From NCBI RefSeq assembly GCF_006539185.1, contig NZ_BJMN01000011.1, forward strand, positions 1 through 64,000: DNA of 64,000 bases. Reading direction: 5' to 3'. This stretch comes from Streptomyces gardneri. Its GTDB lineage: Bacteria; Actinomycetota; Actinomycetes; Streptomycetales; Streptomycetaceae. Below are positions 42,713 to 52,091 of this stretch, piece by piece. A model generated the notes under the pieces. That model did no database searches, was not told the DNA's origin, and saw only the letters and a list, made by a program, of their open reading frames with translations. Position 1 is the first letter of the stretch. Each line of letters starts with the position of its first letter. The translations under genes were made by a program, and so were the position numbers.

Positions 42713-43621
42713 GTGACCAGCACGCAGACCTCGCCGCTCCCCTTCCTCAAGGGCCACGGCACCGAGAACGACTTCGTGATCGTCCCCGACGCGGACAACG
42801 CCGTCGAGCTGAGCCCCGCCTCCGTCGCGCGGCTCTGCGACCGGCGGGCCGGCATCGGCGGGGACGGGCTGCTGCACGTCGTGCGCAGCGCCGCCCACCC
42901 CGAGGCGCGGCACCTCGCCGACGAGGCCGAGTGGTTCATGGACTACCGGAACGCCGACGGCTCGGTCGCCGAGATGTGCGGCAACGGGGTCCGGGTCTTC
43001 GCCCGCTACCTCCAGCACGCCGGGCACGTCACCGCGGGCGAGGTCGCCGTCGCCACCCGCGGCGGCATCAAGCGCGTCCACCTCGACAAGGACGGCTCCG
43101 TCACCGTCTCCATGGGCCGCGCGGTCCTGTCCGAGGCCGGGGTCACCGTCACCGTCGACGGCCGAAGCTGGCCCGCGCGGAACGTGAACATGGGCAACCC
43201 GCACGCGGTCGCCTTCGTCGAGGACCTCGACCACGCGGGCAACCTCTTCACCGAGCCGCCCTACGAGCCCGCCGCGGTCTACCCGGACGGGGTCAACATC
43301 GAGTTCGTCGCCGACCGCGGCCCGCGGCACGTCGCCATGCGGGTCCACGAGCGCGGCGCCGCCGAGACCCGCTCCTGCGGTACGGGCGCGTGCGCCGTCG
43401 CCGTCGCCACGGCCCGCCGTGACGGCGCCGACCCCCTCGCGAGCGGCACCCCCGTCACGTACACCGTCGACGTCCTCGGCGGGACCCTCGTCATCACCGA
43501 GCACCCCGACGGCGAGATCGAGATGACCGGACCCGCCGTGATCGTCGCCGAGGGCACCATCGACCCGGCGTGGCTGTCGATTCCCGCCGGGAGCCAGGAA
43601 ATCGAAACAGTCAACGACTGA
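42713..43621 (+). CDS. dapF: Diaminopimelate epimerase DapF
   Basis: A 302-residue enzyme with both catalytic Cys residues in their motifs: Cys89 in EMCGNGVRVFARYL and Cys222 in RSCGTGACAVAVA. It interconverts LL- and meso-diaminopimelate for lysine and peptidoglycan; streptomycete walls use LL-DAP, so the balance matters. The start is GTG 42713 with no Shine-Dalgarno upstream. TACAGT (42700-42705) lies 7 nt before it, so the mRNA may be leaderless. Family regions LKGHGTENDFVIVPD and NMGNPHAVAFV are intact. Confidence 0.96.
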   Translation: MTSTQTSPLPFLKGHGTENDFVIVPDADNAVELSPASVARLCDRRAGIGGDGLLHVVRSAAHPEARHLADEAEWFMDYRNADGSVAEMCGNGVRVFARYLQHAGHVTAGEVAVATRGGIKRVHLDKDGSVTVSMGRAVLSEAGVTVTVDGRSWPARNVNMGNPHAVAFVEDLDHAGNLFTEPPYEPAAVYPDGVNIEFVADRGPRHVAMRVHERGAAETRSCGTGACAVAVATARRDGADPLASGTPVTYTVDVLGGTLVITEHPDGEIEMTGPAVIVAEGTIDPAWLSIPAGSQEIETVND

Positions 43622-43761
43622 TTTGTCGCTCGAATGGGTGATCCGGTTCACGCTGAGCGAGAGCGTGACTGCGCCACGTGGTGGGGTCGGTAGCATCAAG
43701 CACCGGCCCCCAGGGCTCGCCTGGCCCGCCCACCGCCGGTCGACGTTGCCGGAGGTGCCCC

Positions 43762-45996
43762 ATGAGCGCAGAGGCCACCAACCCTGTGAGCGCGGCCGAC
43801 GCCGCCGTCACCGACACGACCGTCCGCAGACGCGGACGCGCCCGCATCGACCTGCGCCGCCTCGGCCGCGCCGCCCTGCTGGGCGCCACCGCGGGACCGG
43901 CCCCCCGTGACCGGCTGCCCGACGCCATCAGCCATGTCGCCGAGGCGCACCGGGCCCACCACCCCGAGGCCGACCTCGCGGTGCTGCGCCGGGCCTACGT
44001 CCTCGCCGAGTCCTCGCACCGCGGCCAGTTCCGCAAGAGCGGCGAGCCGTACATCACGCACCCGCTCGCGGTCACGCTCATCCTCGCCGAACTCGGCGCG
44101 GAGACCACCACCCTGACCGCCTCGCTCCTCCACGACACCGTCGAGGACACCGAGGTGACGCTCGACCAGGTGCGCCGGGAGTTCGGCGACGAGGTCGCGT
44201 ACCTCGTCGACGGCGTCACCAAGGTCGAGAAGATCGACTACGGCGCCGCCGCCGAGCCCGAGACCTTCCGCAAGATGCTCGTCGCCACCGGCAACGACGT
44301 CCGGGTCATGTCGATCAAACTCGCCGACCGCCTCCACAACATGCGCACCCTCGGCGTCATGCGCGCCGAGAAACAGGCCAGGATCGCCAAGGTCACCCGC
44401 GACTTCCTCATCCCCCTCGCCGAACGGCTGGGGGTCCAGGCCCTCAAGACGGAGCTGGAGGACCTCGTCTTCGCGATCCTCCACCCCGAGGAGTACGAGA
44501 ACACCCGCGCGCTCATCGCCGAGAACTCCCACGCGGGGGACGCCCTCGACGCCGTCGCCGAACAGGTCGGCGCCGTCCTGCGCGAAGCCGGCATCGGCGC
44601 CGAGGTCCTCGTCCGGCCGCGGCACTTCGTCTCCGTCCACCGCGTCCGCCTCAAGCGCGGCGAGCTGCGCGGCTGCGACTTCGGGCGGCTCCTCGTCCTC
44701 GTCGCCGAGGACGCCGACTGCTACGGGGTCCTCGGTGAGCTCCACACCTGCTTCACGCCGGTGATCTCCGAGTTCAAGGACTTCATCGCCACCCCCAAGT
44801 TCAACCTGTACCAGTCGCTGCACACCGCGATCGCAGCCCCCGACGGGGCCGTGGCCGAGATCCTCATCAGGACCCACCGGATGCACACGGTCGCCGAGGC
44901 CGGAGTCGTCGCCCTCGGCAACCCGTACGCGGGCCAGGAACCGTACGCCGGCCCGACACCGCTCACGGCGCGGCCCGCCCTCGTCCCCGGCCCCGTCCTC
45001 ACCCCCGACTCCGGCCTCACCCCCGACCCGCAGCCCGAGGACGGCGAGCGCGTCGACCCCACCCGGCCCGGCTGGCTCTCCCGGCTCCTCGACTGGCAGC
45101 AGTCCGCCCCCGACCCCGACACCTTCTGGAGCTCGCTCCGCGCCCACCTCGCCGAGGACGACGAGATCACCGTCTTCAGCGCCGACGGCAGCGCCCCCGG
45201 CACGATCAGCCTGCCCGCCGGAGCCAGCTGCGTCGACGCCGCGTACGCCCAGCACGGCGAGGCCGCCCACGGCTGTCTCGGCGCGCGGGTCAACGGCCGC
45301 CTCGCCCCCCTGAGCACCGTCCTCGGCGACGGGGACACCGTCCAGCTGCTGATCGCCCAGGACACCGTGTCCGGGCCCTCTCCGGAGTGGCTCGACCACG
45401 CCCGTACCGCCACGGCGCGGATCGCGATCACCGGCTGGCTCCAGGCCCACCCCGAGGCGGCCGCGGCCCCCGCCGACGTGGGCCCCCGCCCCCAGGTCAA
45501 CGTCCCGGCCGACCGGCGCTCCGGCGCCGTCCTCCACGCCGACCTGGACGGCGAGCCGCCCGCCGCCGTCCGCCCCGCGGGGTGCTGCACCCCCGTACCG
45601 CCCGACGAGATCACCGGATTCCGTGTCCGCGGCGGCTCGGTCACCGTCCACCGGGCCGGCTGCGCGGCCGTCGAGACGATGCGCGGCGTGGGGCGCGAGC
45701 CCGTCACCGTCCGCTGGGGCGACACCGCCCAGTGCCGGGTCACCCTCGTCGCCGAGTCCTTCGGCCGGCCGCACCTCCTCGCCGACCTCACCGAGGCCAT
45801 CGCCACCGCCGGGGCGGCCGTCGTCGCCGCGACCGTCGAGCCGCCCAGCGAGCAGCGGGTCCGCCACACGTACACCCTCCACCTCCCCGACGCCGCCGGC
45901 CTCCCCGCCCTGATGCGGGCCATGCGGGACGTACCGGGGGTGTACGACGTGAACCGCGCCCGGCGGCGGGGGAGGGCGGAGCCGCGCGAGTCCTGA
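43762..45996 (+). CDS. rshA: RelA/SpoT-homologue with divergent synthetase domain (RshA type)
   Basis: A 744-residue protein with the RSH layout. The HD hydrolase has the HD pair at His124-Asp125 (LLHDTVEDT) with HRGQFRKSGEPYITHPLAV before it. A synthetase domain follows (EFKDFIATPKFNLYQSLHTAI), then a Pro-rich linker (~400-440), a TGS-like domain and an ACT domain. The synthetase is degenerate: the usual VEIQIRT motif reads EILIRT and the Arg-containing loop is altered, so I infer that hydrolysis or regulation of (p)ppGpp dominates. The symbol rests on the known S. coelicolor paralogue in this location. GGAGGTG precedes the ATG. Confidence 0.9.
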   Translation: MSAEATNPVSAADAAVTDTTVRRRGRARIDLRRLGRAALLGATAGPAPRDRLPDAISHVAEAHRAHHPEADLAVLRRAYVLAESSHRGQFRKSGEPYITHPLAVTLILAELGAETTTLTASLLHDTVEDTEVTLDQVRREFGDEVAYLVDGVTKVEKIDYGAAAEPETFRKMLVATGNDVRVMSIKLADRLHNMRTLGVMRAEKQARIAKVTRDFLIPLAERLGVQALKTELEDLVFAILHPEEYENTRALIAENSHAGDALDAVAEQVGAVLREAGIGAEVLVRPRHFVSVHRVRLKRGELRGCDFGRLLVLVAEDADCYGVLGELHTCFTPVISEFKDFIATPKFNLYQSLHTAIAAPDGAVAEILIRTHRMHTVAEAGVVALGNPYAGQEPYAGPTPLTARPALVPGPVLTPDSGLTPDPQPEDGERVDPTRPGWLSRLLDWQQSAPDPDTFWSSLRAHLAEDDEITVFSADGSAPGTISLPAGASCVDAAYAQHGEAAHGCLGARVNGRLAPLSTVLGDGDTVQLLIAQDTVSGPSPEWLDHARTATARIAITGWLQAHPEAAAAPADVGPRPQVNVPADRRSGAVLHADLDGEPPAAVRPAGCCTPVPPDEITGFRVRGGSVTVHRAGCAAVETMRGVGREPVTVRWGDTAQCRVTLVAESFGRPHLLADLTEAIATAGAAVVAATVEPPSEQRVRHTYTLHLPDAAGLPALMRAMRDVPGVYDVNRARRRGRAEPRES

Positions 45997-46098
45997 CCTG
46001 ACGTGTGAACCCCTTCGGGTGGCGGGCGAGCGCGCCGCCCGGTGGCGCGGGGCATCCCCTGGTAGCCGTAGGGCCAGTCCTCCGGAAAGGCCTGGCCC

Positions 46099-47589
46099 AT
46101 GCCGCTCGTCCGAAACCCCCTGCCCCGCGCGCGGTGGCTCCGCGCAGCCGTCCTCGTCGCCGCCTCGACCGGGCTCGTCGCCGCCGCGCTGCCCGCCCCG
46201 CCGCCGCTCGGCATCGGCGACCCGCTCTTCCCCCACCTCGGCAACCCTGGCTACGACGTCCTCGCGTACGACCTCGACCTCACCTACCCGGGGGTCAACA
46301 CGAAGCCGCTCGCCGCCGTGACCCGGATCGACGCCCTCGCCACCGCGGACCTGGAGCGGCTCAACCTCGACTTCACCCACGGGACCGTCTCCGCCGTCAC
46401 CGTCGACGACATCCCGGCCGCGTACACCGGCAGCGGCGAGGACCTGGTCGTCACCCCCGCCGTGCCGATCGACGCCGGCGAGCAGATCGAGATCACCGTC
46501 ACCCACACCAGCGACCCCACGGGACCCGCCGACACCGGCGGCTGGGTCCGCACCGGCGACGGCCTCGCCATGGCCAACCAGGCGGACGCCGCCCACCGCG
46601 TCTTCCCGTCCAACGACCACCCCGCCGACAAGGCGTACTTCACCTTCCGGATCACCGCCCCCAGCGCGCTCACCGCCGTCGCCAACGGCCTGCCCGCCGG
46701 CCGCGTCGACCACGGCGCCACCACCACCTGGACCTACCGCACACGCCACCCCATGGCCACGGAACTCGCCCAGGTCTCCATCGGCAGCTCCACCGTCGTG
46801 CACCGGGCAGGCCCCCGGGGCCTGCCCGTACGGGACGTGGTGCGGACCGCCGACCGGGAGCTGATGGAGCCCTGGCTCCGCAAGACCCCCGGCCAGCTGG
46901 AGTGGATGGAGCGGCAGGTCGGCCCGTACCCCTTCGAGACGTACGGCGTGCTCGTCGCCGACGCCGACACGGGCTTCGAGCTGGAGACACAGACCCTCTC
47001 CCTCTTCGAGCGCGGCCTCTTCACGGAGCCGGGCTACCCGGAGTGGTACGTCGACTCGATCATGGTCCACGAGCTGGCCCACCAGTGGTTCGGCGACAGC
47101 GTCTCGCCCCGCACCTGGTCCGACCTCTGGCTCAACGAAGGACACGCGAGCTGGTACGAGGCCCTGTACGCGGAGGAGAAGGCCGGCAAGTCCATGGAGC
47201 GGCGCATGAAGGCGGCCTACGCGGCCTCCGACGGGTGGCGGGCCGACGGCGGCCCGCCCGCCGCACCCGAGCCGCCCTCGCCCGGCCACAAGATCAGCCT
47301 CTTCCGGCCCGTCGTCTACGACGGCAGCGCCCTCGTCCTCTACGCCCTCCGGCAGGAGATCGGCACCGAGGCCTTCGGGCGCCTGGAGCGCCGCTGGGTC
47401 GCCGACCACCGGGACTCCACCGCCACCACCGCCGACTTCACGGCGCTGGCCGGCGAGATCGCCGGACGGGACCTCACCGCCTTCTTCCGCGACTGGCTGT
47501 ACGCGGCGAAGACCCCGCCCATGCCCGGGCACCCCGACTGGCGCTCCCGGCCGGCCGAGGCCGTCAGGACGGCGGTGAAACCCGGGTGA
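46099..47589 (+). CDS. Exported M1-family metallopeptidase
   Basis: A 496-residue aminopeptidase with an N-terminal signal peptide (ARWLRAAVLVAASTGLVAAALPAPPP). Zinc ligands are His324, His328 and Glu347 in HELAHQWFGD and NEGHAS, the right spacing for M1. The N-terminal beta domain begins YDLDLTYPGVNTKPLAAV. The GAMEN exopeptidase motif is replaced by FELETQT, as in other exported actinobacterial members. The C-terminal helical domain of full-length enzymes is short. It probably degrades extracellular peptides. It sits between rshA and hflX and is likely separately transcribed. Confidence 0.92.
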   Translation: MPLVRNPLPRARWLRAAVLVAASTGLVAAALPAPPPLGIGDPLFPHLGNPGYDVLAYDLDLTYPGVNTKPLAAVTRIDALATADLERLNLDFTHGTVSAVTVDDIPAAYTGSGEDLVVTPAVPIDAGEQIEITVTHTSDPTGPADTGGWVRTGDGLAMANQADAAHRVFPSNDHPADKAYFTFRITAPSALTAVANGLPAGRVDHGATTTWTYRTRHPMATELAQVSIGSSTVVHRAGPRGLPVRDVVRTADRELMEPWLRKTPGQLEWMERQVGPYPFETYGVLVADADTGFELETQTLSLFERGLFTEPGYPEWYVDSIMVHELAHQWFGDSVSPRTWSDLWLNEGHASWYEALYAEEKAGKSMERRMKAAYAASDGWRADGGPPAAPEPPSPGHKISLFRPVVYDGSALVLYALRQEIGTEAFGRLERRWVADHRDSTATTADFTALAGEIAGRDLTAFFRDWLYAAKTPPMPGHPDWRSRPAEAVRTAVKPG

Positions 47590-47729
47590 CGGGCGCGGCC
47601 GGGCCGTGCCACCATCGTCAGGTCGGCGACGCGGCCGGAACCGGGAATCTTCCGGTGCCGTCACGCGTTGCGACGGATACAGATCCAACTTCGTCGCGGT
47701 CACGCGACGTCATTCGACGTAAGGACCCA

Positions 47730-49223
47730 ATGACCTCCTCTTCTTCCCCTTCCCAGGACGAGCAGAGCTTCGCGGAGACGAGCCGTACCGAGAGCCTTCG
47801 GGCCGATGCCCTGATGGAAGAGGACGTCGCCTGGAGCCAAGAGATCGACGGAGAGCGGGACGGCGACCAGTTCGACCGTTCCGAGCGTGCGGCCCTGCGG
47901 CGCGTCGCGGGCCTCTCCACCGAGCTCGAGGACGTCACCGAGGTCGAGTACCGCCAGCTGCGCCTCGAGCGCGTCGTGCTGGTCGGCGTCTGGACCTCGG
48001 GGACCGTGCAGGACGCGGAGAACTCCCTGGCGGAGCTCGCGGCCCTCGCCGAGACGGCGGGCGCCCTCGTGCTCGACGGCGTGATCCAGCGCCGTGACAA
48101 GCCGGACCCGGCGACCTTCATCGGCTCCGGCAAGGCCCGCGAGCTGCGCGACATCGTGGTCGAGACCGGCGCCGACACCGTCGTCTGTGACGGCGAGCTC
48201 AGCCCCGGCCAGCTCATCGCCCTCGAAGACGTCGTCAAGGTGAAGGTGGTCGACCGGACCGCCCTGATCCTCGACATCTTCGCCCAGCACGCCAAGTCCC
48301 GAGAGGGCAAGGCGCAGGTCGCGCTCGCGCAGATGCAGTACATGCTGCCGCGACTGCGAGGCTGGGGTCAGTCGCTGTCCCGTCAGATGGGTGGCGGCGG
48401 CGGTGGCGGCATGGCCACCCGCGGTCCCGGTGAGACCAAGATCGAGACCGACCGGCGCCGCATCCGCGAGAAGATGGCGAAGATGCGCCGGGAGATCGCG
48501 GAGATGAAGACCGGCCGCGACATCAAGCGGCAGGAGCGCCGTCGCAACAAGGTGCCCTCGGTCGCCATCGCCGGATACACCAACGCGGGCAAGTCCTCCC
48601 TGCTCAACCGCCTCACCGGGGCGGGCGTGCTCGTGGAGAACGCCCTGTTCGCCACCCTCGACCCGACCGTGCGTCGGGCCGAGACGCCCACCGGCCGGGT
48701 CTACACCCTGGCCGACACCGTCGGCTTTGTCCGGCACCTGCCGCACCACCTGGTCGAGGCGTTCCGTTCCACCATGGAGGAGGTCGGGGACTCCGACCTC
48801 ATCCTGCACGTGGTGGACGGCTCCCACCCGGCCCCGGAGGAGCAGCTGGCCGCCGTGCGCGAGGTCTTCCGGGACGTCGGCGCGGTGAACGTCAAGGAGA
48901 TCGTCGTCGTCAACAAGGCGGACGCGGCGGACCCGCTGGTCCTCCAGCGCCTGCTGCGGATGGAGAAGCACTCCATCGCGGTCTCGGCCCGTTCGGGCCA
49001 GGGCATCGAGCAGCTGCTCGCGCTCATCGACGCCGAACTGCCGCGCCCCGAGGTCGAGCTCGAAGCCCTCGTGCCGTACACGCACGGCGGTCTCGTCTCC
49101 CGGGTGCACGCCGAGGGCGAGGTGGAATCCGAGGAGCACACCCCGGAGGGCACCCTGCTGAAGGCCCGGGTGCACGAGGAGCTGGCGGCGATGCTCGCGC
49201 CGTACGTTCCCGCCGCGCACTGA
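47730..49223 (+). CDS. hflX: GTPase HflX
   Basis: A 497-residue ribosome-associated GTPase. The N-terminal HflX domain (VLVGVWTSGTVQDAENSLAEL ... FIGSGKARELRDI) and the ATP-binding linker with GGGGGGMATRGPGETKIETDRR precede the G domain, with P-loop GYTNAGKS at 282-289, DTVGF and NKAD. It splits stalled ribosomes after heat or antibiotic stress. The first ~60 residues are an acidic extension seen in actinobacteria. AAGGA precedes ATG 47730. The frame is open upstream into the peptidase gene but is not coding there. A strong terminator follows. Confidence 0.97.
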   Translation: MTSSSSPSQDEQSFAETSRTESLRADALMEEDVAWSQEIDGERDGDQFDRSERAALRRVAGLSTELEDVTEVEYRQLRLERVVLVGVWTSGTVQDAENSLAELAALAETAGALVLDGVIQRRDKPDPATFIGSGKARELRDIVVETGADTVVCDGELSPGQLIALEDVVKVKVVDRTALILDIFAQHAKSREGKAQVALAQMQYMLPRLRGWGQSLSRQMGGGGGGGMATRGPGETKIETDRRRIREKMAKMRREIAEMKTGRDIKRQERRRNKVPSVAIAGYTNAGKSSLLNRLTGAGVLVENALFATLDPTVRRAETPTGRVYTLADTVGFVRHLPHHLVEAFRSTMEEVGDSDLILHVVDGSHPAPEEQLAAVREVFRDVGAVNVKEIVVVNKADAADPLVLQRLLRMEKHSIAVSARSGQGIEQLLALIDAELPRPEVELEALVPYTHGGLVSRVHAEGEVESEEHTPEGTLLKARVHEELAAMLAPYVPAAH

Positions 49224-49244
49224 GCCACGGCGATCGAACGCAGA

Positions 49245-49284
49245 GGGTGCTGCCCCCTCCCCTGACGGGGAGGGGGCAGCGCCC
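49245..49284 (+). terminator. hflX terminator
   Basis: An 18-bp stem with one G-T pair, GGGTGCTGCCCCCTCCCC (49245-49262) and its partner at 49267-49284, a TGAC loop and a short T-rich run (TTCTTCGT) after it. It also closes the convergent protease gene. Confidence 0.92.
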
Positions 49285-49320
49285 TTCTTCGTGATGCGAT
49301 GTCGCGGGGTGCCGCTCGGG

Positions 49321-50493
49321 TCAGCGGGCGAACTTCTTGCTGACCATCTCGTGGGCCGCCTTGGCACCTCGGCCCAACTGCGGTCCGGCGAGCCAGCCGT
49401 TGCTGCCGGCCGGGCCGATCGAGGTGTTCGACACGAGGGCCGTCTTCCCGTTCGGGAGGACACGGAACCAGCCGCCGCCCGAGGAACCCGCGGTCATCGT
49501 GCAGCCGATCCTGTACATCGTCGGCGTGGCCGGAGCCGTGGTGAGCCGCGTCGCGCGGTCGACGCACTTGTGCATGATCAGCCCGTTGTACGGCGGCGCC
49601 TGCGGGTAGCCCCAGGCGCCCATCGTCCCGGCCTGCGCGGCCGTCGGCGCGGAGAAGTCGACCGGCAGCGCGGCGCCGACGGTCTCCTCCAGCGACTTGC
49701 CGCCCCGCTCGGGCTGCACGTGCAGCACGGCGTAGTCGTAAGGCCACGCCTGGTTCGAACCGCCGCGCTGGATCCAGTCGCCGGAGGTCACCGCCCAGTC
49801 GGCCCAGTACTGGCCGTAGGGAGCGATCTCGTGCGGCTGCGCGTTGCGCAGGGCCGAGGGCGACTTGCCGAGGTCGTTGTAGGCCGGCACGAAGGTGATG
49901 TTGCGGTACCAGCCGCCGCGCTGGCCCGCGTGGACACAGTGCCCGGCCGTCCAGACCATGTTGGACTTCCCGGGCCGGCGCGGGTCCTTCACGATGGTGC
50001 CGGAGCAGACCATGTGGCCCTCGGGCGAGTCGAAGAAGATCTTCCCGACCGGGGCCGCGTTGCGGTGGTACGGCGTCTTCTCGCGCTGCGCCCTGACGGG
50101 CCGGGGCGTCGGGTCGGTGCCGCTCGTGCCGGCCTGCGCGGTGATCGTCTGCTCAGGGCTCTTCGCCGACTGCATGCGCGTCGGGTCCCAGAGGCCGTCG
50201 ATCACCGGGTTGACGAAGTCCTCGGCCTCACGGAGCCAGGTCGCCTTGTCCCAGTTCTTCCACTCGCCGTCCTTCCACTTGTCCAGGTCGACGCCGTGCT
50301 TCTTGAGCTTGTCGGCGAGGTCCTTGGCGAGCTCGTCGCCGCCACCGGCGCCGTCGGCGGCCGGTGCGGAGCTGCTCGCGCCCGCGGCCGGCTTGTCGGC
50401 GGCCGGGGGCTCGGTGGGGCCGCAGGCCGTGGCGGTCAGCGCGAGCGCCGTGGCCACGCCGAGGGCGGCGGGTATGAGTCGTACAGAACGCAT
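49321..50493 (-). CDS. Exported trypsin-like serine protease/lipoprotein, copy 2
   Basis: A 390-residue protein with an N-terminal signal and a probable lipobox (ALALTATACGPTE), a ~100-residue spacer with WKDGEWKNWDKATWLREA, then an S1 peptidase domain. Catalytic His is in MVWTAGHCVHAGQRGG, Asp in PYDYAVLHVQPE and Ser in TAGSSGGGW. It is closely related to the next gene (50594-51769) along its whole length. Substrates are unknown; the long N-terminal spacer suggests surface display. GGGGGA lies nine nt before ATG 50493; ATG 50502 is less likely. Confidence 0.9.
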   Translation of the reverse strand: MRSVRLIPAALGVATALALTATACGPTEPPAADKPAAGASSSAPAADGAGGGDELAKDLADKLKKHGVDLDKWKDGEWKNWDKATWLREAEDFVNPVIDGLWDPTRMQSAKSPEQTITAQAGTSGTDPTPRPVRAQREKTPYHRNAAPVGKIFFDSPEGHMVCSGTIVKDPRRPGKSNMVWTAGHCVHAGQRGGWYRNITFVPAYNDLGKSPSALRNAQPHEIAPYGQYWADWAVTSGDWIQRGGSNQAWPYDYAVLHVQPERGGKSLEETVGAALPVDFSAPTAAQAGTMGAWGYPQAPPYNGLIMHKCVDRATRLTTAPATPTMYRIGCTMTAGSSGGGWFRVLPNGKTALVSNTSIGPAGSNGWLAGPQLGRGAKAAHEMVSKKFAR

Positions 50494-50593
50494 GACGTGC
50501 ATTCCCCCTGTGAGGTGTTCCGCGTCCGGGACGTGGATCGTCGACCGGACATGGGTGGAGGCGGGACCCTGGGGTCCCGCCTCCGTGCCGTTC

Positions 50594-51769
50594 CTACTGC
50601 CCGGCGTACTTCTTGCTGACCTCGTCGAAGATCCCCTTGGCCTCAGGTCCGAGTCGCGGACCCGCGAGCCAGCCGGCCGTCGCCGGGCCGATCGAGGTGT
50701 TCGACACCAGCGCCGGCTTGCCGTCGCTGCCCTGGGCGACCCAGCCGCCACCGGACGAACCACCGGTCATGGTGCAGCCGATGCGGTACATCGTCGGCTG
50801 CTCCGCCTTCAGCGACAGCCGGCCCGGCTTGTCCTGGCACTGGAACATCTTCTGGCCGTCGAACGGCGGCGCCGCCGGGTAACCGGTCGCCGTCAGGCTC
50901 GCGATCTTCGCCACGGCCGGCGCGTTGAACTCCACCGGAAGGGCCGAACCGACCGTCTCCTCCAGCGACTTGCCCGAGCCGCCCTTCTCCGGGGTCACCT
51001 GGATGACCGCGAAGTCGTACGGGGCGCCGGCGCCGCCCGTGGACGCGCCCTCGGCGATCCACTCGTCGGAGGTCTTGACCCAGTCGGCCCACCACACGCC
51101 GTAGGGCGCGATCTGCTCCCGCGTCGCCTTCTCCAGGTCGGAGGTCGGCAGCGCGGCGTCGTTGTACGAGGGCACGAAGGCGATGTTGCGGTACCAGCCG
51201 CCCTGCTTGCCCTTGTGCACGCAGTGCCCGGCCGTCCAGACCATGTTGGACTTGCCCGGGTGGGCGGGGTCCTTCACCACGGTGGCCGAGCAGACCATCG
51301 AGCCCTCGGGACCGTCGAAGAAGACCTTCCCGGCCTCAGCGGCGTTGCCGTGGTACTTCGGGGCGACGGCCTTCGCCTTGACCGCGGCGGGAGTCGGGTC
51401 GGTGACACCCTCGTCACCCGAGATGTCCTCCTCCTCGACCGGCTTGTCGGGGCGCTCGGCATCCCGCATACGGTCCGGGTCCCAGAGGTCCTCGATGATC
51501 GGGTTGACGAAGTCCTTGGCCTCACGGAGCCACTTGTCGCGGTCCCAGTTCTTCCACTCGCCGTCGCGCCACTTGTCGAGGTCGATCCCGTGTTCCTTCA
51601 GACGCTCCTTCAGGTCCTCCGGAATCTTGATCTTGTCGGCCGGGTTCTGGCTCGTGGGCGCGCTGGGCTTGTCTCCTGCGTTCTCCTCGGTCGGGCCGCA
51701 GGCCGTCGCCGTGAGCGTCAGCGCCGCGACGGCGGAAGCCGCCATCAGCAGCGGACGAATCGATCGCAT
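50594..51769 (-). CDS. Exported trypsin-like serine protease/lipoprotein, copy 1
   Basis: A 391-residue paralogue of the neighbouring protease with the same layout. The signal and lipobox TLTATACGPTEE come first, then a spacer with WRDGEWKNWDRDKWLREA and an acidic insert (VEEEDISGDEG). The S1 domain has His in MVWTAGHCVHKGKQGG, Asp in PYDFAVIQVTPE and Ser in TGGSSGGGW. Identity with copy 2 is high in the catalytic core and low in the spacer, as expected of an older tandem duplication with 100 nt between genes. It is the upstream gene and may drive both. Confidence 0.9.
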   Translation of the reverse strand: MRSIRPLLMAASAVAALTLTATACGPTEENAGDKPSAPTSQNPADKIKIPEDLKERLKEHGIDLDKWRDGEWKNWDRDKWLREAKDFVNPIIEDLWDPDRMRDAERPDKPVEEEDISGDEGVTDPTPAAVKAKAVAPKYHGNAAEAGKVFFDGPEGSMVCSATVVKDPAHPGKSNMVWTAGHCVHKGKQGGWYRNIAFVPSYNDAALPTSDLEKATREQIAPYGVWWADWVKTSDEWIAEGASTGGAGAPYDFAVIQVTPEKGGSGKSLEETVGSALPVEFNAPAVAKIASLTATGYPAAPPFDGQKMFQCQDKPGRLSLKAEQPTMYRIGCTMTGGSSGGGWVAQGSDGKPALVSNTSIGPATAGWLAGPRLGPEAKGIFDEVSKKYAGQ

Positions 51770-52091
51770 CTCGTGATCCCCCTGGGACTACATGAACGTG
51801 TGCAATGGGTGAACCGCGGCCGCGTCCTCGCGGACGGCGACCGACGGCCCCCAACTATGCCGGTGCCGGAGGGGACGGTACCCGCCCCGCCGCCGGTTCC
51901 GAATGCCGTTCAGCCGTTGCCGTGCCGTGATCCGGGACACGCCAAGTTCTTGCCACCGGACCGTGATCCCCGGCAGTTCCCGTCGTTGGTACGTACGGGG
52001 GACACAACGGCGGCGTGCAGGACGGCCCTTGCGGCGGCTCAGCGACGTCCCGATGTGCAACGCAACCGTTACAGCGGGAGGACACCGAGCC
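51770..52091. other. Divergent intergenic region, protease / siderophore operon
   Basis: 322 nt holding the promoters of the protease pair (minus) and the siderophore operon (plus). No DmdR/IdeR-type iron box (TTAGGTTAGGCTCACCTAA-like) is visible by eye, nor any other recognisable operator. Confidence 0.5.

Noticed and set aside
43696..47703. A minus-strand open frame of over 1300 codons opposite rshA and the M1 peptidase
   Set aside because: Low-complexity Gly/Val/Arg/Asp composition, antisense to well-supported genes.
51770..52091. Iron-box operator for the siderophore operon
   Set aside because: No TTAGG-N-CCTAA-like palindrome was seen; a profile search would be needed to exclude a diverged one.
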